A stretch of 64,000 bases of DNA from Brachionus koreanus (taxonomy: Eukaryota > Rotifera > Eurotatoria > Ploima > Brachionidae): contig PJRA01000048.1 of assembly GCA_016987375.1 (NCBI GenBank), positions 679,611-743,610 on the forward strand, given 5' to 3'. Below are positions 56,716 to 64,000 of the stretch, piece by piece. Each line of letters begins with the position of its first letter. The first letter of the stretch is position 1. Position numbers and translations under genes: made by a program. The notes beneath the pieces were generated by a model. That model made no database searches. It was not told the DNA's origin and worked only from the letters and a program-made list of their open reading frames with translations.

Positions 56716-58983
56716 ATGGAAGAAAAAAAAATTTTATTTTTTTTAATAAGCGTATGTTTTGTTCTCTCAAAAGAAACTTTAAACCAATTTGATTCTCATT
56801 TGATTATTAATTCGGACATGAGATGTAATTCATTGATGAAATATTCAAAAGTATATTATGTATTTCTGCCTATTGATTTAATATCAGTAGAAATAGAGTT
56901 TTCCAACTACAAAAAATTTGAGCAACTAGATTTGAATTGTTTTTATAGGAAAGACATTGCAATTGTATCCTTGGTATTTTTTCCATTTAAACCAATGATT
57001 ATTACCAAAGATTTAAAGTTAAATTTAAAATCGTTTACAAAGTTTGGTACAACATTAAATTTTCTTTATTCCCAAGGACTGACAATTGAAATTAAAAGTT
57101 TTGAAATTTTTTATAAAAATAACAATCCATTAACGATTAAATTTTTCTATTCAAAATTTGGATTAGAAACTTATCAAAATGAAAATTGTGTTTACAATGA
57201 AAATGTCATTTTTAAGAATGTAACGCATCTTCATTTTGCATTAACAACCAAGTATGAATTTCTAACATGTCCAAATTTTTTTTATAAATGTACAATTAAA
57301 AATCTTGAACTGCGCGGTCTAAGTTTTACTTTTACCAAAAATAACTATTTTGGCTTTAGGCCAATTTTCTTTGATTTGGAGTCAACAATTTTAAATTTAA
57401 GGCTTTATGTGTACGAAACTAAAATTGATAAAAATATTTTGTATGCAAATTTATTTAAAAAATTAAAAATTTTAGTCATTTCAGGAAAATTGTCTCAAAT
57501 CAATTCAAATGCATTGACTTATTTAAAACAACTAAAAGAAATTTGGCTTAATTTAGACAATTTTGATTCATTTTTATCCAATTCTTTCGAATGGTTAAAC
57601 AGCTATAATTCAACTGATTCTGATCTATTTATCTATTTGTCTTTTTATAATTATCCAGAAAAGGATTTGTGTATATTTAGCAATTTAGAACATAATCGTA
57701 GAATTTTATTTCAATATTCAAATCAAAATTGTACATGTACAATATTTTGGCTCTACAAAATCTACTTTTACAATAAAGGTTTAGAAATTTTAAAAAACAT
57801 GTGCTTAAATTTTTATCCATTAAATTCAAGTTGTAATTTTAATTTTTCATCATGCAATATTTCTATTAAAAAACCTTACAATTTAACTGCAATTGATGTA
57901 TTTTATAAATCAGAATATTTGAATTTTTTTACTTCATTTATATCTCCCATTTTTTCTTTAATAAGTCTTTTAACAAATTTAATAAATATTTTCGTATTAA
58001 TGCCAATATCAAAGCGAAACGAACCGGATAAAATAATGCTAAATTTTATGCTTGTCAACTCAATTTTAAATTTGTTGTATAGTTTAATTTATTTGTTTCA
58101 CATGGCCAATATTTGTGTTGGTCTTAATGGAGTTGTATGTCCCTATTTTAGCAGATGGATTGTTGTTCAGTATTATGAAATTTACATGGTTGATTTTGTA
58201 GGCGGCATCCTAAAAACTCTTTCAAATTCGCTCAATGTTCTTATTTCATTAACTAGATATTTTTTACTAAGAAATGACAAGCTTTTAAAATCATTCAATA
58301 AATTTGTTTCATACAAAAAAATTCTTATATTAACCATGATTACAGTGACTGTGTTTATAAATTTGGACAAAGTGCTGACCAGTTTGGTGATTGAGAGTAA
58401 CTTTGTGACTGATACTTATGAAATGTATGAAGAGTTTCCTAAAAGAATCACTTTCTTCAATTCTTTCGAGCATGAAAGTAATCAAATATTGAGTAGATAT
58501 TTCATTTTGGCAAAGAAAAAGAAGTGGATGTTTTATGCTATATTCTGTATTAATTTTGTGTTAAATGATGTTTTTTTATTCGTTGCACTTTGTGTTACAG
58601 ATCTTTTTCTCTTGAAAAAATTCAAACAAAACATAAAAATCAAAAATAAAATAAAAAAAAAAAATAATTTAAATGTAAGAACAATTGATTCAAGTAATTT
58701 ATCGACCTTGCGTATTACAAGCATAATAATTGTCAGCATTAATATTTTGATTACATTGAGACTATTCGAATTTTCATTGAATCTATTTGTTTTAATCTTA
58801 AAAATTCATCCAAGTTCATGTGATAAAATAAACAAAATATGCACAAATATTTATCAAACAGGAAATTTTTTTTATCTAGTCAGTTGTTCATATACCACAT
58901 TCATCTATTACTTTTTAAATCAGCAATTTAGACTGAATTTAGAAAAGCTTAGAAATAAAACTTTTTTCCTTTTATTTAATTAA
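56716..58983 (+). CDS. rhodopsin-type GPCR with large ectodomain (orphan)
   Basis: Single exon, 755 residues. The frame opens earlier at a TTG, but the ATG at 56716 precedes a good signal peptide (MEEKKILFFLISVCFVLSKE). Residues ~25-395 form a Cys-containing, Leu/Phe/Asn-rich extracellular region with weak LRR-like periodicity (e.g. IKNLELRGLSFTF, LKILVISGKLSQINSNALTY) and many Asn-x-Ser/Thr sites. Seven membrane helices follow from ~404: TM1 with LTNLINIFVL (conserved Asn), TM2 NFMLVNSILNLLY, and a TM3 end with Thr-Arg-Tyr (~513) in place of Asp-Arg-Tyr; a long Lys-rich third intracellular loop (KNKIKKKNNLN), TM6, TM7 and a short tail. It resembles invertebrate FMRFamide/peptide-receptor-like orphans with leucine-rich ectodomains; the ligand is unknown. 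The TM part lies in the left palindrome arm. Confidence 0.8.
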   Translation: MEEKKILFFLISVCFVLSKETLNQFDSHLIINSDMRCNSLMKYSKVYYVFLPIDLISVEIEFSNYKKFEQLDLNCFYRKDIAIVSLVFFPFKPMIITKDLKLNLKSFTKFGTTLNFLYSQGLTIEIKSFEIFYKNNNPLTIKFFYSKFGLETYQNENCVYNENVIFKNVTHLHFALTTKYEFLTCPNFFYKCTIKNLELRGLSFTFTKNNYFGFRPIFFDLESTILNLRLYVYETKIDKNILYANLFKKLKILVISGKLSQINSNALTYLKQLKEIWLNLDNFDSFLSNSFEWLNSYNSTDSDLFIYLSFYNYPEKDLCIFSNLEHNRRILFQYSNQNCTCTIFWLYKIYFYNKGLEILKNMCLNFYPLNSSCNFNFSSCNISIKKPYNLTAIDVFYKSEYLNFFTSFISPIFSLISLLTNLINIFVLMPISKRNEPDKIMLNFMLVNSILNLLYSLIYLFHMANICVGLNGVVCPYFSRWIVVQYYEIYMVDFVGGILKTLSNSLNVLISLTRYFLLRNDKLLKSFNKFVSYKKILILTMITVTVFINLDKVLTSLVIESNFVTDTYEMYEEFPKRITFFNSFEHESNQILSRYFILAKKKKWMFYAIFCINFVLNDVFLFVALCVTDLFLLKKFKQNIKIKNKIKKKNNLNVRTIDSSNLSTLRITSIIIVSINILITLRLFEFSLNLFVLILKIHPSSCDKINKICTNIYQTGNFFYLVSCSYTTFIYYFLNQQFRLNLEKLRNKTFFLLFN

Positions 58984-59799
58984 TTAACATTAATCGTAAA
59001 TTTAAATTTTATTAACATTTCCATAATTGTAAAATTAAATCAACAATAAAATACATAAATAAAATTTGTCTTTCTTTTGTATTTCACTTCTATTATAATT
59101 TATTATTTGTCCTAATTATGTAACATTCATGCCAATTATGTCTTTGTACATGAATCTAGTTCTCGGTGCATCTTGTTACCATTGTTGTCTTTTTCGCAAG
59201 GCTGCTTGCTGTAGCTTATTCTTATTTTTTAAATAAAACTTTTTTCATCTTATAAATCTTTTTTTTAATTGCACTAAATGTATAAATTAAATATCAAAAA
59301 ATATGATCATAATAATCTCGTAAAAATGTATTGTTACCTAAGGTAACGGTATCCGTAAGCATAAGTTTGTTAGCGTTCATTTTAATAAAAGTCTAAGCAG
59401 CTACAGAAAAATTGTCTTCCCAAATTTTTTTATAAATTTATTGTTCATTTGAATGAAGTTCTAAAAGTTATAGTTTCACGAAAAGTTGATTGGATTGATC
59501 ATTAGTTTAAATTTTTCAAAGAATAAATTTTTGAATTAAAATTAAAAACTTGAAAGTTTTTTATTTTGTTTATTTGATACTGATTATACAGTTTTGTATT
59601 GGTATGAGCTGATTAGCATAATCAAAATTATGCGCATCGCCCATCATCCAATTACTGGATTGCTTTAAGGTTCGGCCTTTTTCAACCCATTAATACTTTT
59701 TTCTTTGTTGTTTACTAATTTTGTTTATTTTTTTTTTTTATTTGTATTTCTGTACCGAGCTATAGCTCCTTCAGATTAAAATAAAAATGAAATAATTTA
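58984..59799. other. spacer between GPCR and LINE fragment
   Basis: AT-rich with a few GC-richer patches (around 59100-59230 and 59600-59700), no gene recognised. Mirrored at 61980-62795. Confidence 0.45.
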
Positions 59800-60879
59800 A
59801 TGTTAAAAAACTTACCTTTAAATTTATTAAAAGAGATAATAGATCTTTTTAATCTAAGTCTCCATGAAGGTACAGTTCCTAAAGCCTGGAAAAGCGCCAA
59901 TATCACAATGATTCCTAAGAAATCTTCCCCTACACAAGACCCGTCTAATTATCGACCTATTAGTATTACTAGTTGTCTGGGTAAACTACTTGAACGTATT
60001 ATTTTCTCAAGATTATATGATTTCTTGGAAAAAAATTCGTTGCTAATCCAGGAACAATCTGGTTTTAGAAAACATCGAAGAACCGCAGATAATTTAGTTT
60101 TCCTTATCCAAAAAGTTGTTGAATCATTTAATAGAAAGAAAAAAGTATGTTGCTTATTTTTTGACATTTCGAAAGCTTTCGATAAGGTTTGGCATGAGGG
60201 AATAATTTACAAGCTGATAAAGATAAATATACCTACCTATTTAATATATTGGATTAAATCATTTCTTTACTGTAGAACATTTAAAGTAAATATAAATGAT
60301 CACATTAGTGATGAATTCAAAATATCTGCTGGTGTTCCTCAAGGATCAGTTATTAGTCCTTTATTATTTAGTATATTTATTAATGATATTCCTAAAAGAA
60401 ATAAATCTAATAATGAATATTCACTTCTTTTTGCAGACGATCTTGTCACTTTTTTTATTTATAAAAAAAATGGATATATAGAAAGTAAGATGAATAAATA
60501 CTTTGTTGAATTGGAACAGTGGCTTTTCAAGTGGAAAATGAAGATTTCGGTTGAAAAGTCTTGCTCTATGATTTTTACTAAAAACAACAAAGAAAATTCT
60601 GTTTTTAATTTAAGAATTTATGGGAATAAAATCGAAACCATAAAAGAAATAAAGTTCTTAGGTATTAAATTCGATTCTAAACTAACCTTTTCTTCAATGA
60701 TAGAAGAAATTAAAGAACGTTGCAATTCAAGGCTAAACTTAATCAAAATCTTGTCAAATAAAAAATGGGGCCTTGACTTTAAAACTTTAGGAAACCTTTA
60801 TTAGTCTTTGATTGGATCTATTCTAGATTATTCTTTCCCTTGTCTTAACTCTCTTTCAGAAACTAATATGAAAAGATTA
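59800..60879 (+). pseudogene. LINE reverse transcriptase (FADD type), truncated at the palindrome centre
   Basis: The open frame 59800-60804 (334 codons) contains RT blocks in order: NYRPISITSCLGKLLERII, EQSGFRKHRRTADNLV, FDISKAFDKVWHEG, SAGVPQGSVISPLLFSIFIN, the catalytic LFADDL, and KEIKFLGIKFDSKLTF. After a TAG at 60802 the same frame continues (SLIGSILDYSFPCLNSLSET) until it is cut by the centre of the inverted repeat at about 60879. The endonuclease and N-terminal half are absent upstream. Except for that one stop it is well preserved, so a young LINE of Jockey/CR1-like type. A decayed relative is at 1560-2300. Confidence 0.85.
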
Positions 60880-60899
60880 AGATAATTTTGGATTACTTC
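60880..60899. other. spacer at the centre of the inverted repeat
   Basis: 20 bp (AGATAATTTTGGATTACTTC) separating the arms; it is the only part of the structure without a mirror partner. Confidence 0.95.
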
Positions 60900-61979
60900 T
60901 AATCTTTTCATATTAGTTTCTGAAAGAGAGTTAAGACAAGGGAAAGAATAATCTAGAATAGATCCAATCAAAGACTAATAAAGGTTTCCTAAAGTTTTAA
61001 AGTCAAGGCCCCATTTTTTATTTGACAAGATTTTGATTAAGTTTAGCCTTGAATTGCAACGTTCTTTAATTTCTTCTATCATTGAAGAAAAGGTTAGTTT
61101 AGAATCGAATTTAATACCTAAGAACTTTATTTCTTTTATGGTTTCGATTTTATTCCCATAAATTCTTAAATTAAAAACAGAATTTTCTTTGTTGTTTTTA
61201 GTAAAAATCATAGAGCAAGACTTTTCAACCGAAATCTTCATTTTCCACTTGAAAAGCCACTGTTCCAATTCAACAAAGTATTTATTCATCTTACTTTCTA
61301 TATATCCATTTTTTTTATAAATAAAAAAAGTGACAAGATCGTCTGCAAAAAGAAGTGAATATTCATTATTAGATTTATTTCTTTTAGGAATATCATTAAT
61401 AAATATACTAAATAATAAAGGACTAATAACTGATCCTTGAGGAACACCAGCAGATATTTTGAATTCATCACTAATGTGATCATTTATATTTACTTTAAAT
61501 GTTCTACAGTAAAGAAATGATTTAATCCAATATATTAAATAGGTAGGTATATTTATCTTTATCAGCTTGTAAATTATTCCCTCATGCCAAACCTTATCGA
61601 AAGCTTTCGAAATGTCAAAAAATAAGCAACATACTTTTTTCTTTCTATTAAATGATTCAACAACTTTTTGGATAAGGAAAACTAAATTATCTGCGGTTCT
61701 TCGATGTTTTCTAAAACCAGATTGTTCCTGGATTAGCAACGAATTTTTTTCCAAGAAATCATATAATCTTGAGAAAATAATACGTTCAAGTAGTTTACCC
61801 AGACAACTAGTAATACTAATAGGTCGATAATTAGACGGGTCTTGTGTAGGGGAAGATTTCTTAGGAATCATTGTGATATTGGCGCTTTTCCAGGCTTTAG
61901 GAACTGTACCTTCATGGAGACTTAGATTAAAAAGATCTATTATCTCTTTTAATAAATTTAAAGGTAAGTTTTTTAACAT
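60900..61979 (-). pseudogene. mirror copy of the LINE reverse transcriptase
   Basis: Encodes the same 334-codon RT frame (60975-61979) as 59800-60804 on the opposite strand, with the same TAG. It is either a true duplicate in the palindrome or an assembly duplicate, and should not be counted as an independent insertion. Confidence 0.85.
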
Positions 61980-62795
61980 TAAATTATTTCATTTTTATTT
62001 TAATCTGAAGGAGCTATAGCTCGGTACAGAAATACAAATAAAAAAAAAAAATAAACAAAATTAGTAAACAACAAAGAAAAAAGTATTAATGGGTTGAAAA
62101 AGGCCGAACCTTAAAGCAATCCAGTAATTGGATGATGGGCGATGCGCATAATTTTGATTATGCTAATCAGCTCATACCAATACAAAACTGTATAATCAGT
62201 ATCAAATAAACAAAATAAAAAACTTTCAAGTTTTTAATTTTAATTCAAAAATTTATTCTTTGAAAAATTTAAACTAATGATCAATCCAATCAACTTTTCG
62301 TGAAACTATAACTTTTAGAACTTCATTCAAATGAACAATAAATTTATAAAAAAATTTGGGAAGACAATTTTTCTGTAGCTGCTTAGACTTTTATTAAAAT
62401 GAACGCTAACAAACTTATGCTTACGGATACCGTTACCTTAGGTAACAATACATTTTTACGAGATTATTATGATCATATTTTTTGATATTTAATTTATACA
62501 TTTAGTGCAATTAAAAAAAAGATTTATAAGATGAAAAAAGTTTTATTTAAAAAATAAGAATAAGCTACAGCAAGCAGCCTTGCGAAAAAGACAACAATGG
62601 TAACAAGATGCACCGAGAACTAGATTCATGTACAAAGACATAATTGGCATGAATGTTACATAATTAGGACAAATAATAAATTATAATAGAAGTGAAATAC
62701 AAAAGAAAGACAAATTTTATTTATGTATTTTATTGTTGATTTAATTTTACAATTATGGAAATGTTAATAAAATTTAAATTTACGATTAATGTTAA
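61980..62795. other. mirror of the spacer 58984-59799
   Basis: Reverse complement of the left-arm spacer; nothing additional. Confidence 0.6.
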
Positions 62796-64000
62796 TTAAT
62801 TAAATAAAAGGAAAAAAGTTTTATTTCTAAGCTTTTCTAAATTCAGTCTAAATTGCTGATTTAAAAAGTAATAGATGAATGTGGTATATGAACAACTGAC
62901 TAGATAAAAAAAATTTCCTGTTTGATAAATATTTGTGCATATTTTGTTTATTTTATCACATGAACTTGGATGAATTTTTAAGATTAAAACAAATAGATTC
63001 AATGAAAATTCGAATAGTCTCAATGTAATCAAAATATTAATGCTGACAATTATTATGCTTGTAATACGCAAGGTCGATAAATTACTTGAATCAATTGTTC
63101 TTACATTTAAATTATTTTTTTTTTTTATTTTATTTTTGATTTTTATGTTTTGTTTGAATTTTTTCAAGAGAAAAAGATCTGTAACACAAAGTGCAACGAA
63201 TAAAAAAACATCATTTAACACAAAATTAATACAGAATATAGCATAAAACATCCACTTCTTTTTCTTTGCCAAAATGAAATATCTACTCAATATTTGATTA
63301 CTTTCATGCTCGAAAGAATTGAAGAAAGTGATTCTTTTAGGAAACTCTTCATACATTTCATAAGTATCAGTCACAAAGTTACTCTCAATCACCAAACTGG
63401 TCAGCACTTTGTCCAAATTTATAAACACAGTCACTGTAATCATGGTTAATATAAGAATTTTTTTGTATGAAACAAATTTATTGAATGATTTTAAAAGCTT
63501 GTCATTTCTTAGTAAAAAATATCTAGTTAATGAAATAAGAACATTGAGCGAATTTGAAAGAGTTTTTAGGATGCCGCCTACAAAATCAACCATGTAAATT
63601 TCATAATACTGAACAACAATCCATCTGCTAAAATAGGGACATACAACTCCATTAAGACCAACACAAATATTGGCCATGTGAAACAAATAAATTAAACTAT
63701 ACAACAAATTTAAAATTGAGTTGACAAGCATAAAATTTAGCATTATTTTATCCGGTTCGTTTCGCTTTGATATTGGCATTAATACGAAAATATTTATTAA
63801 ATTTGTTAAAAGACTTATTAAAGAAAAAATGGGAGATATAAATGAAGTAAAAAAATTCAAATATTCTGATTTATAAAATACATCAATTGCAGTTAAATTG
63901 TAAGGTTTTTTAATAGAAATATTGCATGATGAAAAATTAAAATTACAACTTGAATTTAATGGATAAAAATTTAAGCACATGTTTTTTAAAATTTCTAAAC
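62796..64000 (-). CDS. partial mirror copy of the GPCR (C-terminal half)
   Basis: The minus strand encodes the same seven-helix region and C-terminus as 57779-58983, with identical translation. The frame runs off the window end, so the ectodomain and start are not seen. If the palindrome is real this would be a second, divergently arranged gene copy; if it is a fold-back artefact it does not exist as a separate locus. Confidence 0.75.
   Translation of the reverse strand, partial: LEILKNMCLNFYPLNSSCNFNFSSCNISIKKPYNLTAIDVFYKSEYLNFFTSFISPIFSLISLLTNLINIFVLMPISKRNEPDKIMLNFMLVNSILNLLYSLIYLFHMANICVGLNGVVCPYFSRWIVVQYYEIYMVDFVGGILKTLSNSLNVLISLTRYFLLRNDKLLKSFNKFVSYKKILILTMITVTVFINLDKVLTSLVIESNFVTDTYEMYEEFPKRITFFNSFEHESNQILSRYFILAKKKKWMFYAIFCINFVLNDVFLFVALCVTDLFLLKKFKQNIKIKNKIKKKNNLNVRTIDSSNLSTLRITSIIIVSINILITLRLFEFSLNLFVLILKIHPSSCDKINKICTNIYQTGNFFYLVSCSYTTFIYYFLNQQFRLNLEKLRNKTFFLLFN

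Larger units (their letters stand above)
57779..60879 (+). repeat. left arm of giant inverted repeat
   Basis: Every position x in this interval pairs with 121779-x on the opposite strand. Feature coordinates agree exactly: RT ORF 59800-60804 versus 60975-61979, GPCR stop at 58983 versus 62796. No indel exists over at least 3.1 kb. The arm may extend left of 57779, but its partner would lie beyond the window. Confidence 0.95.
60900..64000 (-). repeat. right arm of giant inverted repeat, cut by the window end
   Basis: Reverse-complement copy of 57779-60879 with no indels. It runs to the last base of the window, so its full length is unknown. Confidence 0.95.

Noticed and set aside
59700..62080. 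Two independent LINE insertions facing each other
   Set aside because: The symmetry includes more than 1 kb of unrelated flanking DNA and the GPCR, so it is one inverted duplication and not two LINE insertions.
1..64000. CRISPR arrays, bacterial operons or phage-type systems
   Set aside because: No spaced direct-repeat arrays; genes have spliceosomal introns and metazoan families, so prokaryotic systems are not expected and none is seen.

Overview
This is an AT-rich window of an animal nuclear genome. The genes have short introns, mostly 45-65 bp, with GT-AG ends, and sit in long, very AT-rich spacers full of decayed transposons. The gene set is metazoan: a rhodopsin-type GPCR with a large ectodomain, a membrane-anchored trypsin-like protease, SSUH2-type proteins, an ABCB transporter, a mitochondrial NAD-isocitrate dehydrogenase subunit and CWC15. 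Base composition, compact introns and gene families would fit a monogonont rotifer such as Brachionus. That is an inference from general knowledge, not something the sequence proves. Many exons below come from joining GT-AG introns by eye; every multi-exon model closes in frame over its full length.

Layout. 1-8.1 kb: a tiny secreted basic peptide gene (917-1199, +), an ADPRM-type metallophosphatase (2991-3965, +) and LINE and Mutator-like remnants. 8.1-12.8 kb: IDH3B (+), with a 3.3-kb intron holding an antisense LINE remnant, a direct duplication and a sequence gap. 14.5-27.3 kb: two SSUH2-like paralogues on the minus strand (14866-18581 and 25190-27314), separated by about 6.6 kb of AT-rich DNA with tRNA-derived SINE and TTAA-flanked MITE copies. 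28.2-30.4 kb: a LINE endonuclease remnant, then CWC15 (+). 32.5-40.7 kb: a 13-exon full ABCB transporter (+) of 1315 residues, whose introns host a LINE fragment and two different MITEs. 42.7-43.9 kb: a two-exon gene of unknown function (+). 45.5-50.8 kb: a nearly intact but frame-broken Ty3/gypsy-type LTR retrotransposon (-), with an extra zinc-finger ORF downstream of integrase. 52.1-53.7 kb: the trypsin-like membrane protease (-). 55.4-55.8 kb: a coding-like segment interrupted only by TGA codons. 56.7-59.0 kb: the GPCR (+).

From 57,779 to the window end at 64,000 the sequence is one giant inverted repeat. Its arms are at least 3.1 kb, show no indel that I can detect, and are separated by a 20-bp spacer at 60880-60899. 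Everything right of the spacer (a reverse transcriptase ORF and most of the GPCR) mirrors the left arm. It is either a very young palindrome or a fold-back assembly artefact, and copy counts near the end should be read with that in mind.

The host genes look independent; I see no operon-like organisation. The clearest functional grouping is the tandem SSUH2-like pair. The repeats are the most information-rich part of the window: at least three MITE-type families, one tRNA-derived SINE family with an internally inverted copy, six to seven LINE fragments, a mariner fragment and an LTR element.
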